64,000 nucleotides of DNA from Ridgeia piscesae. Its lineage: Eukaryota > Annelida > Polychaeta > Sabellida > Siboglinidae. Of this stretch, positions 1-15,652 are shown one piece after another. Made by a program: the position numbers and the translations under genes. The notes beneath the pieces are model-generated. The model did no database searches. It was not told the DNA's origin and worked only from the letters and a program-made list of their open reading frames with translations. Where the stretch lies: NCBI GenBank assembly GCA_025642075.2, contig JAODUO010000943.1, positions 42,501 to 106,500 of the forward strand, in the 5' to 3' direction. The stretch's first letter is position 1, and every line of letters begins with the position of its first letter.

Positions 1-327
1 TTGACGTTCACCTGTTCTGACGGCCGTGCGTGTTGCGCAAAGCAGGATTTCAAACGGGGAGGTGAAGCCTTAGTGGAACGCCTACTGGTGAAAGCCAATG
101 TGTCCGGGCATGATCCCGTGGTCTCGGCCAGTTCCCAGTCGCGAAGAGGAAAGATGGACGGTGGAAATAGACGCATGATGTGCCGAAGAAGGATGAAGAT
201 GGGCAGAAACAGGAAGAAATGTAGAAGGTGTAAGGGACGGAAGGAAAACTCAAGCTCACAAGTCAGCTCAAATTCCGGTGGGTGTCGTTTTATCAACTTT
301 CATGTTAAGGAAAATCAGTCCTGTTAG
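1..327 (+). CDS. 3' terminal exon of Cys-rich, basic secreted-type protein (paralogue A, partial)
   Basis: The reading frame is open from the window edge to a TAG stop at 325-327, so only the C-terminal end is present. It begins with a module ending CSDGRACC and continues into a Lys/Arg/Met-rich tail containing further cysteines. The same module and the same style of tail occur in the gene at 967-1982, so the two look like tandem paralogues. The CC pair matches the end of a six-cysteine pattern (C..C..C..C..CC) seen three times in the neighbour. The family is not recognised. Disulfide-rich secreted proteins such as defensin-like or shell and mucus matrix proteins are possible, but that is inference. 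The 5' exons and any signal peptide lie outside the window. Confidence 0.5.
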   Translation: MTFTCSDGRACCAKQDFKRGGEALVERLLVKANVSGHDPVVSASSQSRRGKMDGGNRRMMCRRRMKMGRNRKKCRRCKGRKENSSSQVSSNSGGCRFINFHVKENQSC

Positions 328-442
328 TTCTGACTTTCAGATCGTCGTATTTTAAAATATTCACGTTTACGTTGCAAACAGGTCCAAAATGATACATGCG
401 GTATTTAAAATATGCAAATTCGATGCGCATGAGCAAAACGGC

Positions 443-703
443 AATTTGTCTTTATTAAAGTTGTATTTTATTAATAAACCTTTTTATTCACCGTTCTCAT
501 AATATCTCATAAACACACAGAAACATACATATACACACGTATACATACAAATATACATACATATATACATACAAAAATCGCACATACATACATGTATACA
601 TATACGTCCGTACCTACCTACCTGCACGAATGCACGCATGCACGCAAACATACGGTGAATAAAAAAGTTTATTAATAAAATACAACTTTATTAAAGACAA
701 ATT
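443..703. repeat. Inverted repeat (foldback), 50-bp arms
   Basis: Positions 443-492 and 654-703 are reverse complements of each other over about 50 bp with only a couple of mismatches. The spacer is about 160 bp of ATAC-rich simple sequence. Both arms contain AATAAA-type signals in one orientation or the other. The element lies between the two Cys-rich paralogues and could be a small non-autonomous foldback element. Confidence 0.75.
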
Positions 704-704
704 T

Positions 705-940
<236 letters not shown>

Positions 941-966
941 ATTGCATATGTACGTGTCTACTTCAG

Positions 967-1982
967 ATAAACAACCTGTGCTGCTAACGCTGGATCTCGT
1001 CCAGTCGACGGAGAAATGCGAGTCGAAGGGTGGTCAATGTCAAATGGACGGCGGCAATTCGTGCGGCAACGATTCCAACCCAAAGGGGAAATGTGACGAG
1101 AAAGACAGCACATGTTGTGTCAACGACACAGCCTTGTGCGAACGGTGGCTTCTTGCCGAGTGCGTACAGAACGGGACGACGTGTCCGGACGGCAGGAAAT
1201 TCCCCTTGGCCTGCTCGGACGGGCGAGCGTGTTGCGCAAGGCAGAATTTCAAGCGGGATCCAAATAGGTCATTACTACGGAAACTATTTTCGTCTCGGTA
1301 TGATCCAGGCAACTCGACAAGTGTCCAATTGGGCAATACGAGCGAAGAAAGCGGGACTGGCGAGGGAAGAGATACAGCTGAAGGCAAAAGACAAACGTTT
1401 GGTTGTGGGAAAGGACGGATGAGGTGCAGGAGGAAGAAGGGAAATAATCCACAAATGCGAAAAAAACGACAACGTTGCGCGAAGCACAAGGGAATGATGA
1501 TGGAGACACGGAGACGAAAAAAGAAAATGCCCATGCGAGACATGTGTCGCAAGATGATGCAGATGATGATGAAGAATATGAAGAATAAGAAGATGAAGAA
1601 GATGACGATGGAGACCGACAGTAACTCGACCGTCTCATGCTCCGGACTGAACGGTCAGTGCGTTGCGACACCGGACGAATGCGATTCGTCGACCAGTGTG
1701 GTGGCCGGAACTTGTGACGATCCCGGAAGTGTCTGCTGCGCAAGCGCATCGCAAATCCGAAACACAAACGCCAACAGAAGCATCAAGGACAGCGATCCTA
1801 GCGGCAGAGTTGACAACAGCAGCAGCGGTGGCGACATTGTCATCAACAGCGGCAGCGGCAGACATCACGACAAAAGCGGAGGCACACGTGGAACTGCGAG
1901 TGGCGGGGGAGGGGGCAGAGGCCGCGACCCCAGCAGGAGAGACAGAATGGGCGGAAATGACGCAACAGCGGAAGTGGAATAG
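967..1982 (+). CDS. Cys-rich, basic secreted-type protein (paralogue B, terminal exon)
   Basis: A long open exon ends with a TAG stop at 1980-1982. The likely acceptor is the AG at 965-966, with an alternative at 1003-1004; the frame continues open upstream only through a CA repeat. Three six-cysteine modules can be traced by their conserved final CC: one near 1018-1128, a second near 1138-1233 (ending CSDGRACC) and a third near 1638-1741. Between modules two and three is a Lys/Arg/Met-rich low-complexity stretch (about 1390-1615), and the C-terminus is Gly/Ser/Arg-rich. No enzyme domain is visible. The architecture of disulfide modules with a strongly basic linker suggests an extracellular matrix or host-defence protein. 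This is inference, and I do not recognise the family. The start exon and signal peptide were not found. Confidence 0.55.
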
Positions 1983-5553
<3,571 letters not shown>

Positions 5554-7402
5554 TCACTCGAAGTATACGGCATGCACTGTGACGACGGCGTATAGACTTG
5601 AGTTCTTGTACGTCGCCGAGGCGAAGCTGTCTGTAGACACATCCCAGAGGCAACGACTGTTGTACTGCATCGACTGGCCGGAACCGGGCGTAATGACGAC
5701 ATTCGTGACGATCTTGTAGCGTGGGAACCCCATATCTTTGACGCGCGAGCGGATCATGTCGGCGATGTTCTGCGTCATCTGGCGACTGCGTTTCGCGTCG
5801 TATTCTTCTCCGTCGAGGAACGACCTGCGGAAGAGATTTGCCGAGATATAGCGAGATGATTTGCATTGACACGCCTTGGAGTTTGGTTTCCAAAGATTTG
5901 GATGCAACAGAAGTGTTACTATTATTATCATTATCTAGACCAAACATGTAGGTAATTGATTTTTATATCACCAGATTTTTATTCAAACGCAAGTTTCTCG
6001 ATGTCACAAGACCAATGTATTTGAATAACAAGTAATTAGACATCTCACAGAGCATATTTGGTATAATTACGCCATGTTCCTGGTGAATGCAATGAACCAC
6101 AACGTAAGCCAGGAGCCCCGACATGGTAAATTTTGTGCAGGAGTAGCAACTATCACAATGTATTGGCCATCATTTTGGCCAACATCTGTAAAAAAAAAAA
6201 ACTGTTCATATATAGCTTACAATGCAAGTGTTGTTTTATTTTATCTTAATAAATAGCCCAAAAATTTGGAGTGGAACCACCAACTTCACAACGTGGGAGT
6301 GAATCTGTCATCCCACGCATGAGCCCACTTTTAGAACGGGCTGTCGAACTAATCCCCAAAACACCCGCTGAATCTATACTCCTCATCCGAGCACGCTGTT
6401 AGATTGGGATGCTGGATTAACTCCAAGTTACCCTCTGATCCGCGTCCTCACTTGGGCAGGCGAATAGAATGTTGAATTAATCCGAACAACGTCTACACTC
6501 ATCCAAGTAAGCTATTAGATTGGAACCTCTGAATATGCCGTCCTCACTTGAGGACACTGATAAAATTAGATGTCGAACTAAAGTGTGAACTACCATCTGA
6601 ATATCGCATCCTCACGTGAGCAAGCTTTTAAGTGGGTATATCGAAATAATCCAAAAAACCACCTTCTGATCCTTAGCACCTCACCATGTCAGAAAGAGAT
6701 AGCAAACTAATCCAAGAACCATCGTCTCAGTCTATCATCCCCACTGGAGTACCCTAACATAATGGGATGTCGATTTAACATAACAACCATCCTCTGAATC
6801 GCTGCTTCTCACCTGAGCATGGTGTTAGAAAACGATATCAAACTAATAAAAAAACTTCTAAATATGTTATCTTCACCGAACTACCCTGATACAATGGGAT
6901 GTACATTTTACCCAACAACCACCCTCTGAACCTCCAGCCTTCGCCGGAGTAGCCTGGTAGACTGACACGTCAAACTAACGCAAGAGTTACCCTCTGATTA
7001 TCTCCTCCTCGCCATGACATATTGGTAGAAAGGGATGTCAAACCAATCCAAACACCACCCTCTCATACCCCCTCCTCACTTGAGTACGCTGTTGATGGCC
7101 TTCTGGACACGCGGCGCGCTGAAAACCTCATCCTCTCTCGGCGCCAGTCGGTAGGTGTTCGCCAGCTTGTGCGGCGCATGCGGTATCTGCGACGAGTGAT
7201 CGGTGCGGAAGCTACTCGCGACGCTCGACCGACGGTAGGCGTGTCGCTGCGACCCTGGCACCGGAGGACCCTCGGGCCGGGACATACGCCGATGCGGCTG
7301 CCCGATCATCGGAGGGATGTGGCCGCCGCCCGTCGTTTCAGTCGCCGTCGGTCGGTGCATCGAGCGCGTGTCCGAGCCCTCCATGCTCACTCGGTCCGAC
7401 AT
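5554..7402 (-). CDS. Tctex1 domain-containing dynein light chain family protein (DYNLT4/DYNLT5-like)
   Basis: There are two coding exons on the minus strand: 7402-7080 (323 nt) and 5824-5554 (271 nt). Their sum of 594 nt gives 197 aa plus a TGA stop. The donor at 7079 reads AA|gtgagg and the acceptor before 5824 reads ccgcag|G. Both are in phase 2 and join to a Lys codon, which confirms the pair. The first exon encodes a disordered N-terminus of about 75 residues, then the start of the Tctex1 fold (ANTYRLAPRE...). The second carries the core: YDAKRSRQMTQ, FPRYKIV, SRCLWD and the terminal VHAVYFE typical of the family. Tctex1 proteins are dimeric dynein-associated light chains of cytoplasmic, axonemal or intraflagellar-transport dynein. 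The overall length fits the long DYNLT subfamily better than the roughly 113-aa DYNLT1 type. The exact orthologue is uncertain. A non-coding 5' exon could exist upstream of 7402. Confidence 0.85.
6290..7090. repeat. Degenerate ~67-bp tandem array copied from the DYNLT exon-1 donor region
   Basis: Roughly a dozen imperfect units of about 67 bp fill the intron from 6290 up to the first coding exon. On the plus strand each unit carries versions of ccctctgaat, then cctcctcacttgag, then ctgttagattgggatg, then aactaatccaa. The last unit runs straight into the exon: 7071-7095 (cctcctcacttgagtacgct...) is simultaneously a unit and the true exon end plus donor. The array therefore appears to derive from the exon-intron boundary and the first ~50 bp of intron. 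Confidence 0.8.
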
Positions 7403-9081
7403 CGCTGTTGCTGTTGGTCGCCGGACGAATTTGCTGCGACGGTCTGGGCTGAGGGTGCGCTTGTAGTATGCTGAGTAGAGGTGGCTGGAACGGAGAGGTC
7501 ACGCGTCAGAAACACTGCCGCTTGGTCGTCTAAAGCGCATGTCCAGGACATGCGTCGTGGATGATCAAGCGGCAATGTTTCTGCGATGTCGACACAATTG
7601 TGCACACCAGAGTTAATGGAATGAATGTTTTGGTCTATTTATGCTTGGTTGGATATGTGTAAGTTTGTCACTTCAACCGGTGAGATTGTAACCGATATGT
7701 TGGTCTGAGTGGCTTTATTACCGTTTTCTACAAGGACAAAGATTATCATAGAATACACGCCAGCTGGTTCGGCCATGACACAAGGCTTCCACCTACCAGA
7801 CATGTCCAGTGTGCACTGTGGTGGACACCAACTGGTCAGACAAGGAGAGGGCGACCACGAATTCACCGAACAGATACTGTATTAGTGACACCGTCCCGCG
7901 ATGAAACATGTAGGATGACACACACGCACGCCGGCATACGTGCACATAACGCACGCACATACACATACGCACACATTAATGACATACAATACAATGCCGC
8001 CGATCGGAAAGTCGATGCTTCGATAGGGATGATTGCCGTACTGACAGCAGCGTAGAGTAGGGTCGATTTTTTGCAAACTGATAACTTTTATTAAAATACA
8101 TTTTACTATGTTACTTATATTATAAATCATATACATTATAATACATATGAACTGCCTAGATGCGTTTATTGTGCCATAATGTTGTGTTTAATCACATATA
8201 CACTGTAGTCTGGCACTGAGTAAGTGACGAACATTGCCTTTCGTTTTTTGCCACATGAATGTCGAATATCGCCTGTTATATCAGCAAATCAAATACATGT
8301 GGGCGGTCAACATGCTTGAGTAGATCTAATGAGTGCCATATGATGTGGTATTATATGATATTGCAGCAACGAATTACCAGACCTTGCACTTGTAATAACG
8401 TATCAATCACGGGTACCGCTAATGCATAACATACTTCCAATCCACGTGGCTTGTCGTGCTGCAGTGACGTAGCAGAAGATTTATTCTGACCGTTTTACAG
8501 ACCATTGTACGCCTTGATACAAAACTGCTCCTCTTCAGAGTCTGTATTTAGCACATCGTACTCAATATTATACACTCACTGTACACTCAGTGTACACTCG
8601 TCGTACGTTATACACATGGTGTACATTCAGTGCACACTCGGATGTATCGTCACTATCGCAGAACAAGAACACATATGATGCCGCCGATTGAAAAGTTGTC
8701 TTCCTTTATGCTGGGAGACGATGAATAAAGCTTTTGCATGTGTCAGTTCTGTTATATCTTAAGTGGACGACCTATTTCTTCCTAACTGACCGGAACTGTC
8801 GTCTTCACGCATGGGAGGAGATCCGAAATGATTTTCCTGGTTTTTATCCATAACAACGTCAGTTATGTTCCAACGCAAGCGAATAACAACATGAGCCTAC
8901 AGGATTAAAGAGAGTCGGTCTTATTTGAATGTCCCATTGCAGAATTTGAAATATTATCGTTACGCACAAATGTTATCCAGTCAGAGTAAATTACTCTTTG
9001 TCAGAGCACGAACAATTTGAAGATAGATCATTTGTATGTCCCTTGTAAACAGCTAACTGTTACAGTACTTACACAGTCGTC

Positions 9082-9228
9082 ATGGTGAGCGGGTGTTCTG
9101 GCGTAATAATCCTGCGTCAAATGTTTTACAGTCCTATGTAAAGTTGACGTCGATATGCTATGAGCGAGAGTTCTTGGGTAATAATCCTGTGTCAAATATG
9201 TTGACAATCCAGCGTAAAGTTGACTTCG
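9082..9228. repeat. Two-copy direct repeat, 75-bp period
   Basis: Two adjacent related units share gagcg, then taataatcct, then gtcaaat, then gtaaagttgac. The block taataatcct begins at 9104 and again at 9179, which sets the 75-bp period. Divergence is roughly one base in six. Confidence 0.75.
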
Positions 9229-10005
9229 GTTTGTCACTAATACTGATTTTCTTTCAGCAAAACTATCTACTCATACATGCTGCCCATAATTACGACAGCT
9301 AGACAACATTGAGAGACACAGCAACCATTTTGCACATGCACTTGGTCGAAGCTGACTTATCAATAATAAATTAAACGCGATTTGCAAAATATAATATACG
9401 GCGTAAGCTTAACAAAACATGTTGACAAGCCAATATTTTGTGCAATTGCCTTCATTGTGGCTGACCGATATACGATTGTGTTTAGGAGTTATTAGGCTTG
9501 ACCGAATTGTATCTATACGCTTACAAATGTCGGCTGCTCCGGTACGTGCGTCTTGACATGTCGCGCGGGCGTAAACAAATCTGGTTTAAACCAGTTCTGC
9601 CAACCTACTAATTACCAAAGACTTTTAATAATGCAAGCTAATTTTAGACCGTACGCAAACAAATAATAGCTGCGTAGAAACGCTAATCGAATTTTTCTAT
9701 CAAGTCACGATGACACATATTAGAATACAATAGTGACAAGTATGGCATGTCCGCAATGCTGTTGATATATATCGCAACCTTGAATCAATGTACAAAAGCT
9801 TCACTTTTAAACTCATATTTTGATCAGAAGGAAGTTTAGATCATTGTTGTAATTTATAGGGCACTTATAAACGATAAATTGTCAAAAAAGATCAGAAAAA
9901 TAAGTATCAATAATGTAAGATTATTTCATTGTCTGAAAATATGTTGTTCATACTATCTGTATTTATGTCATTTCTAATATGTTGATCACAGAAATGTGCT
10001 TTAAT

Positions 10006-10008
<3 letters not shown>

Positions 10009-10069
<61 letters not shown>
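10009..10069. repeat. AT microsatellite
   Basis: A pure AT dinucleotide run about 60 bp long inside a strongly AT-rich neighbourhood (9,900-10,300). Confidence 0.95.
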
Positions 10070-10075
<6 letters not shown>

Positions 10076-11749
10076 TATATATTATTTCTATTTTATTTAT
10101 TAAAATTATTATTATAATAATATTTAGTATATACATTTACTATAAATCGTTATCATAATAATAGGAAATATAAATACCAAGAACTCTCATTATGGCAATA
10201 AAACACTGCCATCTTGAATTAATCATATATTCTACTGCGCAGTATAAATATACGTAAACATATATTATATTCTATGTCATGTTTCATTCATATTTGTAAC
10301 ACAATAACTAGCGTTCGTGTCATTCATTGAACAACGATCGGAAAATAAGTGATAACTTTGGGGGTTCGTCAACATAAAGAAACAATGCAATGTAGACCGC
10401 ACTGGCAGTGACACAGCAATGCCGGCTGATTGATAAATAAGATACGTACTGTTAACTAAATTAACGAATTACTAAACGCCAATTCAGAAACATAAACTAT
10501 TTCACTGACATGTATTATTATGGATGATTCGGAACTATGGGCCATGTCATTACGTACGTTCTGACATGTCAAATTAAGCAATATCCGCTCCAACAGTGAC
10601 AGTCGCCCGGGGTGTTCCAATAACGGTGAATATTATTGGGACGCGATTTAATGTAATTAGAAAGCGCTGCTGTCAAATAATGAGCTATAATTTAGTAATA
10701 ACAGTAGCTTTCGACAAGATGTCGTCCGCGCGGAAATACAACGATTCGCGGTATAACTGAACACTTATATCCGAGTTACACAAATAGGTGACTCATTTGC
10801 AGTCATCAGAGCGTGGCTGAATACTTCCTACGTACGGTGTGTCGGAGTGCGATTGATTATGAATATCCGGCGGAAGGAGACGTTTTGGTTAAAGTGTAAT
10901 TAATTAATGTTTCCCTTAGGTATTACCGTACTGATCGGTATAATAAATGTATTTATAATTACAAGTAGACTTTACTTTGATTACATGTTACCCCTAATGG
11001 TTATACTGTCATTTAATAATTTTTATGCATTAACCTCAGTCCCACTGAGTTATAATTAGGAATACTTTATTTGTATTACTTTATATTTATAGTTCATAGA
11101 CAAAGTGGCGTGTTTAGTGTATTCCTTTTTTAAACACGTATGTGAATATAGTGTATAACAACTACATAACTTGATATTTGTGTTTTACATGACGTAAAAT
11201 ACAATACATCATTCATTGGATCTATTGTTATGTAAATAAAATGTATTATTATTAATATTACTGCTTCTACTTATTTACACCATACGTGGAACAACATGTC
11301 AACTAAATTGCTGCGCTGCTGCGACTGTAACTGATAACCAAAACAGCATAAATCTCAAAAGAATACAATCCTACGACATTGATGTAGATCATAATGAACT
11401 GTTGCGCCAGTCGCTCGCAAACCAGGCGCTGTACGGAATGAGACGACGGGTGACAGTAGACGTGGGACGCACCAAAGTGATCGAGGCTGACGTTTGGCCG
11501 ATGTGTCTCGTAGCATGAATTACGAATTCCGCTTTAAGTGTAAACAAGCAATTCTGCCAGTAATGCCTGAAAACTGGTTCAAATGCGTATGTTGTTTTCC
11601 CGTTGATATTTAATTTAACAAAAATGAAAATTTTTTAAAAAGCCGACAATGCTGGGGAAAAAAGCCCATAAACACGGAGAAAAAACAGCCCCGTTTAAAA
11701 AATATTTTCCCGTTTATAAAATTAATGATCTGGCAAACTTAATAATACC

Positions 11750-12020
11750 TTTCTCTTTCACTCTCTCCTATCCATCTCTTCCTATTGCTTCCTCTCTCCC
11801 CATTTCCCTCTCGTTATTTACCTCTCCTCTCTCCCTTCTACTGTCCCTCTGCCATTATCTCTTTTTCTGTCGCCCCCTCGCCTCCTTCCCGCCCTCTCTC
11901 CCTCCCTCCCCTTCCCTTCCTCCCTCTCTCCCGCCCTCCCTCCCTCCTCCCTCACTCACCTCACTCACTCACTCACTCACTCACTCACTCACTCCCTCCC
12001 TTCCTCCCTCTCTCCCACTC
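11750..12020. repeat. Polypyrimidine block with CCCT and CACT arrays
   Basis: The plus strand is almost entirely C and T for about 270 bp: irregular CTCT/CCCT stretches, then a regular CACT tetranucleotide run near 11952-11992, then CCCT again. Such mirror-symmetric tracts can form triplex (H-DNA) structure. The Ser/Pro/Leu open frames across it are artefacts. Confidence 0.9.
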
Positions 12021-13076
12021 CTCTCTTAGTAGCCACCTAGCGAGAATTATTACAACCAACTCTAATCTCACATAATTGGCTTCACTATTAATAGGCTGAT
12101 ATTGTTGATCACTGTCATAGCCTGATCTTGGCCTACACTGACTCCGGTGGAGCAACAATTAGATTTGACCGAGCGAACGTTGTCACTGCGTCAACGCCAA
12201 CTCTGAGTGCAGTCACGCGTGACGTTAGCTCTGCCAATATGTCAAAGTGACCAATAAGAAATACACCATGCCAAATCCTACGAATTAAAGATCTCTTAAA
12301 CTATATGAATTTGAGTGGCATAAAATCGTATCACAAGTTTATTTGGATAAACTTCACATGTAACGTCGTGTTGAAGTACGTATTTTATTACAGTCGTCTC
12401 TTTAGTATAAATTCGATTTACAAACGTACCTTTCTACTGACAACAAAACACACTGAGATGTCGGCGTATGAATGCATTTGGTCGTTTGACTAATAACATG
12501 TATACTATTAATTGTAGCGAATGTCACCAAGTAAATTGTACGGATTTCATCCAAAGAAAATATATCATTGTCTGGACGTGGTGAATCCAAACTGCGCGCA
12601 CATCCTTGAGGCTCGCCGAAACCCACCCGCATAGATCCTCTCCACAAACACGAATTTGCACGCTCTTGACTTGAAACTTCAGATTGGATCCCTAAGTTCC
12701 TCATCCTGCCTTAAAACACCCCAGCCGCCTCCCTAAACTATTGGGGAGCAAATCCCCCTCCCCGGTACTGACGGCTATATGAAATAAGTTTCTACAGCTA
12801 ATACTGTTTCTACTGCTTGACTGGTGCTCCGTAGCAGGTCATTATTGATATATATGCACACTTCTGCACTCGTTGGCGCGTAGAGACCACTGTTTGTCTT
12901 CCACGCGCAGTCACCATGGGTCGGTCTCCACGGAGCACGGCCGTAGGACGTCCGTTTGCACAGACGTGTCTCGTTCAAACAGCTTGTCTAATTAGGACGA
13001 ATGTGTTAGTTCTATATTCCAGCAAGTGGCATTGTTTGTACACGTTTGCATTAACAAACATTTTAATGTATACAAG

Positions 13077-13193
13077 TGTGTGTGTGTGTGTGTGTGGTGT
13101 GTGTGTGTGTGTGGTGTGCGTGCGTGCGTGTGTGTGTGCGTGCGTGCGTGCGTGCGTGTGTGTGTGCGTGTGCGTGTGCGTGTGCGTGTGCGT

Positions 13194-13232
<39 letters not shown>

Positions 13233-13244
13233 GTGTGCGTGTGT

Positions 13245-13302
<58 letters not shown>

Positions 13303-13391
13303 GTGTGTGTGTGTGTTGTGTGTTGTATGTGTGTGTATGTGTGTGTTGTGTGTGTGTGTGCGTGCGTGCGCGTGTGTGTACTGTGTGTGTT
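13077..13391. repeat. Long interrupted GT/GCGT microsatellite
   Basis: About 315 bp of GT-dominated repeat with internal GCGT and GTGTGC sub-arrays (around 13118-13205) and several GGT or TTG interruptions. Cys/Val and His/Thr open frames on both strands are repeat artefacts. Confidence 0.95.
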
Positions 13392-15652
13392 CTTTGAGTC
13401 ATCGACCTATTATAATATACCGATTCAATGTGTTCGCATTAAAGTGGTCATAATAGTATATTTCTTATTTTGCTGTATTTGCTCATAAATGATCCTACGA
13501 TGATCTTTTTAATAACACTAATCGCATACAAACATTCCAATTGGTTGGTTAGAATGGATAAGTCTATGTAACATTTGAATTACAATTGTCATTACAGCCT
13601 AATACATTTTACCCTCTTATGCAAATCGACCAACTGAGATTTATACATAGTTCAGTTAATTAGTTTTAAAATGGTTCTGTTCTTTTCCCACAGGTACTTC
13701 TAACATTACTCCGCCTTTCTACTAAATAATACCCATTTGTAAATGCGCTACACCACTAGCATTCCCCGGAGTGTGTGCGCAGGAATTAAATACGAGATCG
13801 GATACATTTTAATAGCTTCCACGAGCCACAGCTGAATGATTTCACGTGTATTGTCAAGCATGTTTGCACCGTCGGTTGTGCATTCAATTTGTTTGGCTTC
13901 ATATTTCGCTACTTCTCGTGCGGCCGCATACAGACATGACAAAGTAAACATGGCTATAAAAGGCTTCGACGGACTTGTGAAATGCCGTATTGACATACGC
14001 TGAATGGTCGCTAGACGTCGCTAGGGGCCACCGGGTGGATATGAAATAAATAGGTCTACCACAAAATATTGACCATTTGCTCTGCTCAGAAACACCTCCT
14101 AATGCGGACTGTTGTCGTGGAAATTATAAGTCTAATTAAGTATGACACAGTGATATTATATATTTATGCTTACAGCGTTGCCTTTGGGATCTATACTCAA
14201 ACCACTACAGAATCCACGCAAAAGTGAGAACCTGTCCAAAATAAGGCTCGTCGTCTGGTGACAATGCATTAATGTCGTGTCAGTCAGATTATTGACGTCA
14301 GATATTAGGCGGTCAGTGTAATGGTCTACGGACGACTTATGACGCCGCATCGATCTCAAGGCCGGACGTTGGCGCCGCTGTTCTGAATGCGTCTTTACCG
14401 CTGACACCGTTCTGCTCTTAGACCGGCGTAATTATAGTTCCAAGCACTCCCCCTCGAAAACACCAAAGATTGTGTTTTGCAAACGTGGTAAAACAGTCAG
14501 TGCCGAATTGTAAAAGGTATAATTTTACATGAAGTGTTATTGTTTTCCCAAAAGAATAATAACACCGTTCCAAGTATATCCATTCACATTGATTGTGCAT
14601 TTATCAGGTTTGGTTTTTCAAATGAAAGATTCAAATGAGAAAATTAAATCTATAATTTTTTAACTTGACAAGCAGTTTTAAATATGGTATGAAAACAGTC
14701 AGGAGTGTTTTGAAACTTCACTGACACACTCCGGAGTAGTTTGACCTCGGTTCAAATTCAAAACACGTTTGGTGTTTCTACAGCGGCCTGTCACGAGAGA
14801 GAGAAGACAAGACACGTTTAGACACATTCTCGCGGTGGACCATAAATAAATACAAAGACATAGACAGGTCTAATCTTCCGTGCAATCAATGTATGGCATA
14901 GCATTTGTTTGGCGAAGGCAGACACTGGCGCTGTGTTGCGAAAATGTGAAATTGTGTCCATATATAATTATTTATGATGTTCTAGTCAACTTTTGTTAAC
15001 CCCTAACTGCATGTTTTTATTGTACACGTGTGTGGGAACGATTCAGCTCGGTTGTCACGAACAAATGACGTTTTAAACGATGGCATAAAAAAACTAACAG
15101 ATTTAACAGCGTATTCTTCGAGACTTGCCATCCACGTGTTTGTCGTTAATTAAATGTTATGCCATGTACGTCGACTATTCACTGCCATGTATTATTCATT
15201 ATTCAACACAGCTCAAGAATATCGAAGCAACCCCCAGTGTAAAATGGGGGAAATGTCACTAACTTATGGACAGTTCAGCAACTGTAATCACACTGTCTAA
15301 TTCGTCCTAGGTAGATATTTGTCTATTCTATGTTTAAACATATTGATACTTTGGATATTTACGCAAATGATAGACAAATGGAAGAACTGTGTTGGCGTAG
15401 ATATTATTTCAAACATATCTTTCAGTTGTTTATCGATGTCCACCGTGAAGAGCCAGGATGGGTGCACTGTAAGAATTGTTGTTGCGCATGCGCAGCATAC
15501 TTCCTCGGCGAGCTTCCGGTTATCTTGTTTGTTAAAACTGTGTCACCATATAAAAGGCGACTGCCGTTTATTTTTCTTGACTCTACGAATGTATGTATCT
15601 CCTCTCTTGACCACCAGATGCTAAAAGCAAAAACACTGACGGACTTCTTTCT

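Larger units (their letters stand above)
7403..15652. other. Gene-poor AT-rich interval with simple repeats
   Basis: About 8.2 kb. It contains a small degenerate TACACTCAGTG-type repeat near 8565-8640, a two-copy 75-bp repeat (9082-9228), an AT run, a CT-rich block and a large GT array, each listed separately. Open frames are short and none resembles a known family. The open minus frame at 14156-14407 ends near a plausible donor, but nothing else supports it. Undetected small exons or ncRNA genes cannot be excluded. Confidence 0.4.

Noticed and set aside
12992..13488. Open frames of 100-190 codons made of Cys-Val or His-Thr
   Set aside because: They are translations of GT/CA microsatellites. 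The same applies to frames at 691-987, 55802-56119 and 57788-58111.
14156..14407. Minus-strand exon candidate ending near a gtaagc donor
   Set aside because: No partner exon in phase, no conserved motif, and an ATG-to-stop frame length within chance for this composition.
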